Below, one piece after another: positions 9,215-17,737 of a DNA stretch of 64,000 bases. The notes under the pieces were generated by a model that saw nothing but the letters and a program-made list of their open reading frames with translations, was not told the origin of the DNA and did no database searches. A program made the translations under genes and the position numbers. Every line of letters starts with the position of its first letter. The stretch's first letter is position 1. Source of the stretch: Elusimicrobia bacterium GWB2_63_16 (GTDB taxonomy: Bacteria; Elusimicrobiota; Elusimicrobia; Elusimicrobiales; UBA9959); contig MGTZ01000020.1 of assembly GCA_001799715.1 (NCBI GenBank), positions 19,975 to 83,974 on the forward strand. The letters run 5' to 3'.

Positions 9215-10264
9215 ATGAAACTAGCGGCAGCGGTCATAATCGCTTTGTTCTCCGCCGCCCCGGCCTCGGGCGGGGCGGGAGGCGACGCGCTGCCATTTCT
9301 GAAACTGGACGCCGGGGCGCGCGGCGCCGCCATGGGCGGGGCCTACTGCGCCGCAGGCGACGACGCGCTGAGCGTGTTCTACAACCCGGCCGGCCCGGCT
9401 TTGGCCGAGCGGAAGGAAGTTTTGGTGGGGCATAACGAGTGGCTGCAGGAGATGCGCAACGAGTCCGCCGCCTATGTGCACCCGCTGGGGGCCCGGCTGA
9501 CGCTGTTCGGCGGCGCGAACCTGCTGCTCTCCGGTAGCATGGATAAATACGACGCGGCCGGAGCGCGTACCGGCTCTTTCAGCGCCCTGGAGGGCGTCGT
9601 GTCGGCCGGCGCCGCTGCCGCGCTCGGGCGGGAGTTCTACGGCGGCGCCGCGTTAAAGTTCCTGACCCAGCGCGCCGACGGCCTGAGCGCCAGCGCCTGG
9701 GCCGGGGACGCCGGACTGCTGAAGGCGTTCGGCGATTGGCGCGCCGGCGTCTCCGCGGCTAATTTCGGCTCGGCCCTCAAGCTGGGCTCGCGCAGTTTCC
9801 CGCTGCCGCTGGTGCTGCGCGCGGGCATCTCCCGGTCTTTCCTGGGCAATTTCCTGGCCGCCGCCGAGGCGGTAAAGGCCGGCGGCTCCGACGCGGCCGC
9901 GGCGCTGGGAGCGGAGGCCCGCCTTACGGCGGGGCCGCAGGAATATTTTTACTTCAGGGGCGGCTACAAGACGGGCCGCAGCAGCTACGCCGGCACCGGC
10001 TTCTCGGCTGGCATCGGGCTCACCAACAGGGACCTGCGCGTGGATTACGCCTTCGCGCCGTACGGCGAACTCGGGGACGCCCACCGCGTTACCGTGGCGC
10101 TGAGTTTCGGGGCGGCCCGGCCGGACGAGGCCAGGCGCAGGCCTTTCGGCGGCCTGCCGCCGCGGGCGGTGAAAAAGGCCGCTCCGGGGCGCCAGGGCGG
10201 CACCAAAGCGCCGCCGGAGAAGAAGCGGTCCGAAGAGAAAGAGGAAGTTTACTTTATGTGGTAG
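9215..10264 (+). CDS. PorV/PorQ-family outer-membrane beta-barrel protein
   Basis: A 349-residue product with a signal peptide (about 1-18) and the family signature GARGAAMGGAYCAAGDDALS followed by VFYNPAGPA. It continues with alternating amphipathic strands and LRVDYAFAPYGELGDAHRV near the end. In type IX secretion PorV collects cargo bearing a C-terminal sorting domain; members in other phyla are uncharacterised barrels. Placement directly after a protease with such a domain suggests a dedicated export partner. After the usual barrel end there is a lysine/arginine/glutamate-rich extension of about 45 residues closing with VYFMW. The 3' end overlaps the convergent glycosyltransferase gene by 11 bases. 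Two paralogues lie at 39845 and 60857. Confidence 0.8.
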   Translation: MKLAAAVIIALFSAAPASGGAGGDALPFLKLDAGARGAAMGGAYCAAGDDALSVFYNPAGPALAERKEVLVGHNEWLQEMRNESAAYVHPLGARLTLFGGANLLLSGSMDKYDAAGARTGSFSALEGVVSAGAAAALGREFYGGAALKFLTQRADGLSASAWAGDAGLLKAFGDWRAGVSAANFGSALKLGSRSFPLPLVLRAGISRSFLGNFLAAAEAVKAGGSDAAAALGAEARLTAGPQEYFYFRGGYKTGRSSYAGTGFSAGIGLTNRDLRVDYAFAPYGELGDAHRVTVALSFGAARPDEARRRPFGGLPPRAVKKAAPGRQGGTKAPPEKKRSEEKEEVYFMW

Positions 10265-11471
10265 GGCGGGGCGCCAGCAGATCCGCCCATAGCGCGGCGG
10301 TTTTCGAAAGTTCGAAATCCGCCGCTCTTCTTTTGCCCGCGGCGGCGTAGACCCTGAGCGCGGCGGGCGCGCGGAGCAGCTCTCCCAGCTCGGCCGCCCA
10401 GGCTTGTTCGGCAGCTTCGAGCGGGGCGGAGGGGCCGCGGCGGGCGCCGGAAAGGGGCGGCATCAGTATGCCGTACTCGGCCCGCTCCGGCGCCGCGGCG
10501 CGGCCTGCCGGCAGCGAGGCTGGCGCCAGCAACTCGCGGGGGCCGGAATCGCAGTCGGCGGAGATAACGGGCGCCCCGGAGGCCATGGCCTCCAGCAGGG
10601 CGTTGGGGAAACCTTCCCAGAGAGAAGTGAAAGCGAAGAGCCGGGACCGGGAGACGAACATATGCGGGTTCGGCCGGTAGCCGGCGAAATAGACGTCGGC
10701 GTCGGGCGGGGGAGCGCCGGGGCCGGCGAAAGCGCGCAGCCCCAGGCCGCGGCACAGGTCCAGCAGGTATTTCTCCAGCTCGCCCTCGCCCAGGAAGACC
10801 AGCGCCGCGCCGGGCAGGTCCTTGGAAAGTTCGCGGAATATCCTCAGCAGATGCCAGTGGCCTTTGGCCGCCGTAAGCCTGCCGCCGGTAACAATAGACG
10901 GCCGCTCAAAGACCCGGGCCCACTCCGGCGGCAGCGGGGCCGCGGCCAGGCGGGCTATGCCGGCCGTATCGCAGCCGTTGGGGACCAGCGCCAGCTTCTC
11001 TTCCGGCACGGAAAAATTCTCAAGCAGGTCGCGCCTGACGCCCAGCGAATTGGCTGCCACCAGCGCGGCGCGCGGGTAGTAGCGGCGTATCAGGGGCCGC
11101 ATCAGCGCGCCGCGCAGTCCCGAGAATTCTCCCGAGGGGCTGGTGCGCTCGCAGATCACGGCCCGGTGCCCGCTGCGGGCGGCGGCCACCACGTTGACTA
11201 TGTTGGCTCGCTCCATGAACGAGAGCACGGTGTCGCCGGGGCCGGTCTGGGCGGCCAGGCGGCGCGCGTAGAGGGGGATGCAGGCGGTCTTGAGCAGGGA
11301 GGAGGTGGCGGCCCTGTGGTCCGACAGTATGAGCGGCCGCCGCGGCAGCGGCAGCGCTACTTCGTCCTCCAGGAGGATGATGTCGTCGTGCGGGAGCAGG
11401 GCCGACAGGGCGGCGAACTGCTTTTCGGCGCCGCCGCGGAACAGCGAATTTATCAGGAGCTTCAGGCCCAT
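10254..11471 (-). CDS. GT4-family (GT-B) glycosyltransferase
   Basis: A 405-residue cytosolic or membrane-associated glycosyltransferase. The N-terminal Rossmann half starts with LLINSLFRGGAEKQFAAL. The C-terminal half has the nucleotide-sugar site: VTGGRLTAAKGHWHLLRIF, then SLWEGFPNALLEAMASGAP with the EGFPN...E motif of GT4 enzymes. The acceptor and sugar cannot be told from sequence; capsule, LPS or glycoprotein synthesis are all possible. It is a single-gene unit. A TAGAAT hexamer lies exactly where a leaderless transcript would start at the ATG (11471), and no Shine-Dalgarno is present. It is divergent from the WD40 gene at 11556 and convergent with the PorV-like gene. Confidence 0.85.
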   Translation of the reverse strand: MGLKLLINSLFRGGAEKQFAALSALLPHDDIILLEDEVALPLPRRPLILSDHRAATSSLLKTACIPLYARRLAAQTGPGDTVLSFMERANIVNVVAAARSGHRAVICERTSPSGEFSGLRGALMRPLIRRYYPRAALVAANSLGVRRDLLENFSVPEEKLALVPNGCDTAGIARLAAAPLPPEWARVFERPSIVTGGRLTAAKGHWHLLRIFRELSKDLPGAALVFLGEGELEKYLLDLCRGLGLRAFAGPGAPPPDADVYFAGYRPNPHMFVSRSRLFAFTSLWEGFPNALLEAMASGAPVISADCDSGPRELLAPASLPAGRAAAPERAEYGILMPPLSGARRGPSAPLEAAEQAWAAELGELLRAPAALRVYAAAGKRRAADFELSKTAALWADLLAPRPTT

Positions 11472-11477
11472 AAGCCA

Positions 11478-11483
11478 ATTCTA
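11478..11483 (-). promoter_or_regulatory. Predicted -10 (TAGAAT) giving a leaderless glycosyltransferase mRNA
   Basis: On the minus strand TAGAAT is followed by six bases and then the ATG at 11471. The expected transcript start coincides with the A of the start codon. It sits back to back with the plus-strand promoter at 11527. Confidence 0.5.
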
Positions 11484-11526
11484 GAATATTTCGCGGCGGG
11501 CCGTTGCGGCCTGGGCGGGTTTTGTG

Positions 11527-11532
11527 TAGAAT
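11527..11532 (+). promoter_or_regulatory. Predicted -10 (TAGAAT, in TGTGTAGAAT) for the WD40 gene
   Basis: The hexamer lies 23 bases before the ATG at 11556, with an upstream TG of extended -10 type. It is followed by AAAGGGGGA, a good ribosome binding site. The predicted leader is about 17 bases. Confidence 0.5.
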
Positions 11533-11555
11533 AGTCCCGTAAAGGGGGACAGAAA

Positions 11556-12485
11556 ATGTCTTATTTATCGCTATTGCTGCTTTTCTGCGGTACGGCCTCC
11601 GCTCAGCCGCCGCTGACGCTTTTCGGCCACAGCGCGGCCGTGGAGGCCGTGGCTTTTTCGCCGGACGGGAAATACCTGGCTTCCGCCGGCCTGGACGCGG
11701 GCGTGGCCCTCTGGGTGGTGAAGACCGGCAAGGTCAAGAAGGTGATGGGCGGCCACCGGGAGGCCGTCTGGACGCTGGCCTTCTCGCCGGACGGGGATTA
11801 CCTGGCTTCCTCCGACAGCAAGACCATCGAGGTCTGGGCCGTGCCCTCCGGCAAGAGCTTTAAGAGCATAACGCCTCATACGCACGCCGTGCTGGGCGTG
11901 CGCTTCTCTCCCGGCGGCGAGTACGTCGGCGCGGCCGGCTACGGCGGCATAGGGCTGTGGACCTTCCCGGAAGGCGAGAAATACAAGGTGATGAACGGGC
12001 CGGTAGAAACAGCCAACTCCCTGGATTTCTTTCCCGCCGTCAGCTACCTGGTCTCCGGCAACAGCAACGGCTCCGTGACGGTCTGGAACATGAACGACGG
12101 CAAGATCACCAGGACCATAGAGGCCCACGCCGAGGCGGTCCGGGCGGTGGCCATCTCCCCGGACGGAAAACATGCCGTTTCGGCCGGCCTGGACGGCCTG
12201 GTGAAGGTCTGGCGGCTCTCCGACGGGGCGATGGTGAACTCTTTCGCGGCCCATCCCGGCGGGGCCAGGGCGGTGGCCGTTTCCCCGGACGGCAGGCGCA
12301 TAGCCAGCGGCGGCATGGACGGCCTGGTCCGGGTCTGGAATTTCGCGGGCGCACAGAAGAAGCCGGCGATGGAGCTCAAGGATCACGACGGCAGCGTGGA
12401 GGCGGTGGCCTTCTCTCCCGACGGCCGTACTCTGGCCTCCGCCTCCAAGGACAAGACCGTGAAACTCTGGAAGCTTAAAAAATAA
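11556..12485 (+). CDS. Exported seven-repeat WD40 beta-propeller protein
   Basis: A 309-residue product with an N-terminal signal peptide (about 1-18, ending GTASAQ), then seven consecutive WD40 blades filling the rest of the chain. Most blades carry AVxSPDGxxxxS and end in a VW or LW dipeptide, and the last ends KLWKLKK. Seven blades are enough for one closed propeller, and no other domain is present. WD40 propellers are protein-binding scaffolds; an exported one suggests an envelope or periplasmic binding role, but the partner is unknown. The gene stands alone between a divergent promoter region and a bidirectional terminator. Confidence 0.85.
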   Translation: MSYLSLLLLFCGTASAQPPLTLFGHSAAVEAVAFSPDGKYLASAGLDAGVALWVVKTGKVKKVMGGHREAVWTLAFSPDGDYLASSDSKTIEVWAVPSGKSFKSITPHTHAVLGVRFSPGGEYVGAAGYGGIGLWTFPEGEKYKVMNGPVETANSLDFFPAVSYLVSGNSNGSVTVWNMNDGKITRTIEAHAEAVRAVAISPDGKHAVSAGLDGLVKVWRLSDGAMVNSFAAHPGGARAVAVSPDGRRIASGGMDGLVRVWNFAGAQKKPAMELKDHDGSVEAVAFSPDGRTLASASKDKTVKLWKLKK

Positions 12486-12501
12486 GGGCGTCCGGCCAAA
12501 G

Positions 12502-12532
12502 AAAAAGGGCGGACGCTGGTCCGCCCTTTTTT
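12502..12532. terminator. Bidirectional rho-independent terminator
   Basis: The stem gggcggac/gtccgccc (12507-12514 with 12519-12526) has a four-base loop, AAAAA before and TTTTTT after. It serves both the WD40 gene (+) and the nucleoside transporter gene (-). Confidence 0.85.
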
Positions 12533-12546
12533 ATGCCCGGCCGGGG

Positions 12547-13791
12547 TTAGAGCAGCAGCCCGGCGACGGTAGCCGACAGGAAGCCGGCCAGCGAGCTGGC
12601 CAGCAGGGCGTAGAGGCCGAGCTTGGCGAGGTCATGGCGCCGCTCGGGAGCCATCGCGCCGATGCCGCCAATCTGTATGGCGATGGACAGGATGTTCGCG
12701 AAGCCGCAGAGGGCGTAGGAGGCCATGGCTACCGAGCGTTCGCTCATCACGCCGGGGTTGGCGTTAAGGTAGGTGGCCATGTTCAGGTAGGCCACGAACT
12801 CGTTGAGGATGGTCTTCTGGCCCATCCAGCTGGCCACCTGCTGCACCTCGTTGGAAGGCACGCCCATCACCCAGGCCAGCGGGGTAAAGATCCAGCCGAA
12901 TACCTTCTCGAAAGTCAGGCCTTCGACGCCGGCGAAGCCCGCGCCGTAGCCGAGCATGAAGTTGGCCATGGCCAGGATGGCCATGAAGGCCACCAGGCAG
13001 GCGGTCACGTTGATGGCCAGCTGCATGCCTACGGTGGAACCGTTGGCCGCGGCGTCGATCACGTTTGCGTCGGTGATCTCGAGCTGCATCTTGACGACGC
13101 CCTTGGTCTCGGATTCCTCGGTCTCCGGCACTATGATCTTGGCCATGACCAGGCCCGCGGGGGCCGCCATGATGGAGGCCGCGAGCAGGTGGCCGGCGAT
13201 GTCCGGCACCGCGTCCTTCAGCAGGCCGACGTAGGCGGCCATGATGCCGCCCGAGAGCGTGGCCATGCCGCCGGTCATGATGGCCATGAGCTCCGACTGC
13301 GTCATGCTGGCCACGTAGGGCCGCACCACGAGCGGGGCTTCGGTCTGGCCCACGAAGACGTTGGCGCTGGCGGAGAGGGATTCGGAGCCGGAGGTGCCCA
13401 TGACCTTGGCCATGACCTTGGCGAAGACCAGCACGACTTTCTGCATGATGCCGAGGTAGTACAGCACGGACATGAGGGCGGAGACGAAGATGATGGTGGG
13501 CAGCACGCGCACCGCGAAGATGAAGCCCATCGCGGGGTTGCTGACCAGCGAGCCGAAGACGAATTCTGCGCCCTTGTCGGAGAACGAGAGCAGCTTGACG
13601 ATGACGTCGTTCATCGTGGCGAAGAAGTACCGGCCTATGGGCAGCTTCAGGACGATGACGGCGAAAGTGATCTGCAGCAGCAGGCCGGCGGCGACGGTCT
13701 TATAGTTGATCGCCTTTTTATTCTTGCTGGCGAGCCAGGCTATGCCCAGCAGGACGAATACTCCGAAAAAACCGATGATCTTCGGTGACAT
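12547..13791 (-). CDS. Concentrative nucleoside transporter (CNT/NupC family)
   Basis: A 414-residue integral inner-membrane protein that imports nucleosides by cation symport. Hydrophobic helices fill the chain. The family hallmarks are GQTEAPLVVRPY (about residue 148), the following SELMAIMTGGMATLSGG, and NEFVAYLNMA in the C-terminal half. The start at 13791 is preceded by AAAGGAGAG at good spacing. A TTGTATAAT promoter motif lies in the 54-base gap after lepB, so it is probably its own transcript. A phosphopentomutase-like gene at 27054 could act downstream in nucleoside use, although the two are not linked. Substrate range and H+ or Na+ coupling cannot be fixed by eye. Confidence 0.9.
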   Translation of the reverse strand: MSPKIIGFFGVFVLLGIAWLASKNKKAINYKTVAAGLLLQITFAVIVLKLPIGRYFFATMNDVIVKLLSFSDKGAEFVFGSLVSNPAMGFIFAVRVLPTIIFVSALMSVLYYLGIMQKVVLVFAKVMAKVMGTSGSESLSASANVFVGQTEAPLVVRPYVASMTQSELMAIMTGGMATLSGGIMAAYVGLLKDAVPDIAGHLLAASIMAAPAGLVMAKIIVPETEESETKGVVKMQLEITDANVIDAAANGSTVGMQLAINVTACLVAFMAILAMANFMLGYGAGFAGVEGLTFEKVFGWIFTPLAWVMGVPSNEVQQVASWMGQKTILNEFVAYLNMATYLNANPGVMSERSVAMASYALCGFANILSIAIQIGGIGAMAPERRHDLAKLGLYALLASSLAGFLSATVAGLLL

Positions 13792-13827
13792 GCGCTCTCC
13801 TTTGGTAAACCGCTGTTGCGTCGCTTA

Positions 13828-13836
13828 ATTATACAA
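13828..13836 (-). promoter_or_regulatory. Predicted promoter motif TTGTATAAT upstream of the nucleoside transporter
   Basis: Read on the minus strand, TTGTATAAT lies in the short gap between lepB and the transporter. The predicted start leaves a leader of about 30 bases that contains AAAGGAGAG. The identical nine bases precede the ispA-type gene at 61955. Confidence 0.5.
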
Positions 13837-13845
13837 ATAAATAAA

Positions 13846-14361
13846 TTAGTAGGCCCCGCGCACCTTGCCGTTGACGGCGGAGAGGGGGAGGAAATGCAGC
13901 GGCTCGCCGGTGGAAGGGTCCTTCCAGGAGGCCGAGTCGTAGGAATTGTCGCGGTTGTCGCCCAGTACGAAGAAGTGGCCCTCCGGCACGGTAAGCGGCC
14001 CCAGGGTGTCGCCTACCAGCCTCTCGTCCGGGCGCGCGTAGTAGGCGTAACTCTCGTAGAGCGGCTCGCCGTTGAGATAGACCTTTTTCTCCCTGAGCTC
14101 CACCATGTCGCCGCCCACGGCGATCACCCGCTTGACCATGCCGTAATCCTGCCCTTCGGGCGACTTGAACGAGATCACTTCGCCGCGGCGCGGGGCGCGG
14201 AAGCGGTAGGTGACGCGGTCGAGTATCAGGCGGTGGCCTTTGCGCATCGTGGGGGCCATCGAGTCGCTGGCCACGTAGATGGGCGCGGCCACCCACTGGC
14301 GCACGGCCAGGCCGGCGGCCAGCGTTACCAGGGAGATGACGAGCAGGCGGCGTAGGTTCAT
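13846..14361 (-). CDS. lepB: Signal peptidase I
   Basis: A 171-residue inner-membrane serine/lysine protease that removes Sec and Tat signal peptides. There is one N-terminal membrane anchor (about 5-27). Box B is SDSMAPTM with the catalytic Ser34, and box D is VKRVIAVGGD with general base Lys77. Box E is GDNRDNSYDS near the C-terminus. It is short compared with the two-helix E. coli enzyme, but normal for the single-anchor type. It starts one base after the stop of the upstream GH3 gene, so it is the last gene of a VWA/GH3/lepB operon. Confidence 0.92.
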   Translation of the reverse strand: MNLRRLLVISLVTLAAGLAVRQWVAAPIYVASDSMAPTMRKGHRLILDRVTYRFRAPRRGEVISFKSPEGQDYGMVKRVIAVGGDMVELREKKVYLNGEPLYESYAYYARPDERLVGDTLGPLTVPEGHFFVLGDNRDNSYDSASWKDPSTGEPLHFLPLSAVNGKVRGAY

Positions 14362-14362
14362 A

Positions 14363-15997
14363 TTATTGAGGCAGCACCACCGGCAGGCGGCCGGACGGGA
14401 CCAGGCTGCCGGTGAGTATCTCCCCCGCGGCCGCCATGGAGGGGGCGGTCATGCCGTAGAGGGCGATGGCGCCCGGCGCGCCGGGATAGGAGGCCAGGTC
14501 GTAGGGGTTCATCAGGCTCAGCAGCACCGCCGGCTTGCCGGAGTTGATCAGCACGTTGATGGCGTCGCGCTGGCTGGCGTTCTGCGCCCCGGCCCACTGG
14601 AAACTGCCCAGCACCAGGATGTCCGCCTCGGCGGCCGCGCGGGTTATCGTCCGCAGTTCTCCCTCTTTAAGGCCTATGCCGAAGAAATACTGGCTGGTCT
14701 CGTAGCCGGCCTCGAGCAGCGTGCGGTAGAGGTGTATAGAGTTTTCGGCGAAGCGCTGCGGCGAGAAGATGATGACCGCGACCTTCTTGCCTTTGGGCAG
14801 GGGCACCAGGCCGCCGGACCTGACCAGGGTCACGGCCCGCCGCGAAAGTTCGCCGGTCACGCCGAGGTAGGCCTTGTCGAAGGGGGAGGGTGTTTCGGCC
14901 GCTTCGAACAGGCCGGCCGCGCGCTTTGCGGCCAGCACCTTGTGGTAGGCGTCGTTCAGGCGGGTCTCGTTGATCTCTCCCGAGCGCACCTGCCTGGCTA
15001 TCTCGCGCACGGCCGCGCGGGGATCGCCGCGGCCGATGAGCAGCAGGTCCGCGCCGGCTTTGAGCGCGGCGGCCGCGGCCTTGCGCACCGGCAGGCGCAG
15101 GGTGATGGCGCGCATGTCCAGGCTGTCGGTGACTACCAGCCCGGCGTAACCGAGGTCCTTCTTGAGCAGGCCGGCCAGCACCGCGCGCGAGAGGGTGGCC
15201 GGCGCGGAGTCCAGCGCCGGGTAGCGGATGTGGGCGGTCATGATGGCCGGCACGCCCAGGGCGATGGCCGCCTTGAAGGGGACCAAATGCGCCGTGTGCA
15301 GTTCGGCCGTAGAGATGGAGATCTCGGGCAGGGTCTTGTGCGAGTCTTTCTCTGCCGCGCCGTGCCCCGGGAAATGCTTAGCCACGGCTATCACGCCCGC
15401 GGCCTTGAGGCCGTTGATGATGGCGCCGCCCAGCCGCGAGGCCGCCGCCGGGTCTGAACCCAGCGAGCGGATGCCGATGATGGGGTTCTTCGGGTTGGTG
15501 TTGATGTCCAGCACCGGGCCGAAGGCCATGTTGATGCCGGCGCGGCGCAGTTCCTTGCCGGCCAGGTAGAACAGGGAGGCGGTGCCGTTCTCGTCGTCGG
15601 CGGCCCCGAGCATCATGTTGGTGGGGAGTTCCAGCAGGCCCAGCGTGGTGGGCACGTACACGCTGCCGCCCTCGTAGTCCACGGCTATGAACAGCGGCGT
15701 GGCGAGCGGGGAGCGCGCCGCGGCGGCCTGCAGCGTCTCGCTGAGCTTGCGGGTCTCCTCCAGGGAGTAGGAGCCCCACTGCAGCTGTATGCCGCCCACG
15801 CCGGAGGCCGCGGCCGCGGAGGCCACGGCGATGTCGGAGGCCTCGGTGGAGACTATCAGCAGCTGCGCCGCCTTCTGCTCTATCGTCGGCTCGGCGGCCA
15901 GGGTTGCCGGCAGCAGCAGCGCTCCCGCCAGGGCGCTTGCGAGGCGGCCCGGCCCGCGGGCGCGCCCGGCTGCGTCTGCGGCGGAGCGGGGCGTCAC
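14363..15997 (-). CDS. Exported GH3-family beta-N-acetylhexosaminidase-like enzyme
   Basis: A 544-residue glycoside hydrolase family 3 protein with an N-terminal signal peptide (about 1-35). The TIM-barrel domain carries KHFPGHGAAEKDSH (the NagZ-type His/Asp loop) and VVTDSLDMRAI, where the Asp before SLDM is the expected nucleophile. A second alpha/beta domain follows (VTLVRSGGLVPLPKGKK onward). NagZ enzymes cleave N-acetylglucosamine from peptidoglycan fragments. The extra domain and export signal resemble Bacillus-type exported NagZ rather than the small cytosolic E. coli form. It starts at a GTG overlapping the TGA of the VWA gene (GTGA), so translation is coupled. Substrate preference for muropeptides is inferred from the family. 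Confidence 0.85.
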   Translation of the reverse strand: MTPRSAADAAGRARGPGRLASALAGALLLPATLAAEPTIEQKAAQLLIVSTEASDIAVASAAAASGVGGIQLQWGSYSLEETRKLSETLQAAAARSPLATPLFIAVDYEGGSVYVPTTLGLLELPTNMMLGAADDENGTASLFYLAGKELRRAGINMAFGPVLDINTNPKNPIIGIRSLGSDPAAASRLGGAIINGLKAAGVIAVAKHFPGHGAAEKDSHKTLPEISISTAELHTAHLVPFKAAIALGVPAIMTAHIRYPALDSAPATLSRAVLAGLLKKDLGYAGLVVTDSLDMRAITLRLPVRKAAAAALKAGADLLLIGRGDPRAAVREIARQVRSGEINETRLNDAYHKVLAAKRAAGLFEAAETPSPFDKAYLGVTGELSRRAVTLVRSGGLVPLPKGKKVAVIIFSPQRFAENSIHLYRTLLEAGYETSQYFFGIGLKEGELRTITRAAAEADILVLGSFQWAGAQNASQRDAINVLINSGKPAVLLSLMNPYDLASYPGAPGAIALYGMTAPSMAAAGEILTGSLVPSGRLPVVLPQ

Positions 15998-17592
15998 TTG
16001 TCGAACTTGTAGCCGCGCGTCACGGCCTGCCTGCGTATGGAATCGATCATGGCCTTGTCCAGCGTGGAGGCGCCGGCGGCCTTCTTTTCCTCGGCCGCGA
16101 TATGGGCCTTGCGCTGCGTCTGCAGGCGGGCTATCTCGGCCTGCAGCTTGCGGCGCTCGGCCAGCTTCTGGTCCAGATATTTTTCGCGCTCGGCCTTGCT
16201 CATCTTCTGCAGTTCTTCGGGCAGGCTCTCGGTCTTGAGCTGGTCCTTTTTCATTTTACCGCTCTCCAGCGCCGAGACGGCGTCCCAGGAGGAGTCGGCC
16301 TCGGCCACGGCCGGGGCCGCGTTGGACTGGTAGGCCGCGCGCTCGGCGGCCACGGAGGCGCCGGCGCCCATCACCTTTGAGAACACGCTGCGCTTCTCTT
16401 CCATCTTGTTCCTGCCGGAGGCGCCGTAGGCCACGTAGGTGTCGTTGAGCTGGCTGCTGAGCTGCGCTATCCGGTCGTCCTGCGGGGCGGTTACGGCGTA
16501 GTCGGCCGCGCCCTGGTCTATATTGGTGAAATCGCCCTCGGCCAGGTCGGCCCCGGACTTCCACTGCGTGGCTATGCCCTGCTGGCGGGGCCCGCAGAAA
16601 ATGGTGTTGACGAAGATGTTCTTGGCCTTGGCCTTGGCCACCGCGTCCTGGAACGGCACGGCGCCCTGCGTGAACGGCTCGTTGCCGGCTATGAAAATGA
16701 CTTTATAGACGTCGGACTTGGGGCTCCACTTGAGCTCCTCCACGGCGGTCTTTATGGCCAGGCCGCAGTACTCGTCCCCGCCGTTGGTGGTGAGGGCGAA
16801 CAGCTCCTTGGCCACGGCGTCGAGGTCGGTGGTGAAAGGCATGACCTGCCGCAGCCAGCCTTTTTCAGCGCCCAGGCCGGAGTTGCCGTACTCGTAGAGG
16901 GCCACCTCGATGCGGGGCCTGGACCCGCTCTTCTCGGCGGTGACCAGCTCGTTGACGATCTTCCAGAGCTGGGTGCGGGCCTGGTTGATCAGGCCGTCCA
17001 TGGAACCGGAGGTGTCCAGCAGTACCGCCACCTGCACCAGCGGCTTGGAGCCGAAGTCCTGCGGCGGTTTTACGGTAACCGCGGCGGAGTCCTTCCAGGT
17101 GCGGCGCACGGCCAGCGAGGCCGCGGCCAGGATCTTGCCGGTCTCGGTCTCCACCGCTCGGGCGTTGACCTCGGTCTCACCGTCGGAGAGGTCGTTGAGC
17201 GTACCTGTTACCACGGCGTCCGCCCCGAGCTGCTTACCCAGCTTGCGGGCGGTCTCCTCGTCGATGGCGCCGGAGGCCTGCAGGTTGAGCTCCTCCATCA
17301 CTTTCTTGAGCAGGCCGCGCTCGACCAGGACTATCTTCTTCTTCTGGGCCAGCAGGGTGGTGAGGCGCTCCTGTATGATGACCGGCCCGTCGGAGGCCTT
17401 TTCGCTGGTGTAGGGGAAAGCCAGGACGGCCAGCTTGAGGCCGGGCCGGCTCTTAAGGCCTTTGGCCAGGCTGTCGGCGAGGTCCGAAAGTTCGCGGGTG
17501 GCGGGCGCCTGCGTTTTGGCCGGGGCCGCGGAGACTGCCGGAGACGGCGCGGCCAGGCCGAAGATGATGGAGAACGCGAGGATCTTGCTCAT
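15994..17592 (-). CDS. Exported CsgG/FlgO-like plus VWA-domain protein
   Basis: A 532-residue product with a signal peptide (about 1-22). Residues about 35-165 look like the CsgG/FlgO-type fold (KLAVLAFPYTSEKASDG, then LGADAVVTGTLNDLSDGE). A von Willebrand A domain follows (about 180-375) with an intact MIDAS start, DTSGSMDGL. The C-terminal third has long charged coiled-coil helices rich in Lys/Glu/Arg (about 440-520). VWA domains bind metal and protein partners, and the CsgG-like fold occurs in outer-membrane assembly lipoproteins, but no lipobox is seen. It is first in an operon with a GH3 enzyme and signal peptidase I, which points to envelope maintenance. AAGGGGTAA lies before the ATG. 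Confidence 0.75.
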   Translation of the reverse strand: MSKILAFSIIFGLAAPSPAVSAAPAKTQAPATRELSDLADSLAKGLKSRPGLKLAVLAFPYTSEKASDGPVIIQERLTTLLAQKKKIVLVERGLLKKVMEELNLQASGAIDEETARKLGKQLGADAVVTGTLNDLSDGETEVNARAVETETGKILAAASLAVRRTWKDSAAVTVKPPQDFGSKPLVQVAVLLDTSGSMDGLINQARTQLWKIVNELVTAEKSGSRPRIEVALYEYGNSGLGAEKGWLRQVMPFTTDLDAVAKELFALTTNGGDEYCGLAIKTAVEELKWSPKSDVYKVIFIAGNEPFTQGAVPFQDAVAKAKAKNIFVNTIFCGPRQQGIATQWKSGADLAEGDFTNIDQGAADYAVTAPQDDRIAQLSSQLNDTYVAYGASGRNKMEEKRSVFSKVMGAGASVAAERAAYQSNAAPAVAEADSSWDAVSALESGKMKKDQLKTESLPEELQKMSKAEREKYLDQKLAERRKLQAEIARLQTQRKAHIAAEEKKAAGASTLDKAMIDSIRRQAVTRGYKFDK

Positions 17593-17684
17593 ATCTGTTA
17601 CCCCTTTGGCTTTGCCGGGAACGGCCGGCTTTATGGAATTTAGAATACAAAATATCCTGCCCGGTTATACAGCGGGCTGCGGTA

Positions 17685-17714
17685 TTGAACGCGCGCCGCT
17701 AAAAAAGGTATTTT
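17685..17714 (+). promoter_or_regulatory. Predicted promoter of the ApbE-like gene
   Basis: TTGAAC (17685-17690), an 18-base spacer and TATTTT (17709-17714) predict a start near 17721, 17 bases before the ATG. AGGGGGAG sits in the leader. Confidence 0.4.
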
Positions 17715-17737
17715 CATTGTATGAGCAGGGGGAGACC

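Noticed and set aside
17435..17737. Upstream extension of the ApbE-like gene
   Set aside because: The extension has no ribosome binding site, overlaps the divergent VWA gene and would bury the lipoprotein signal peptide; the ATG at 17738 is well supported.
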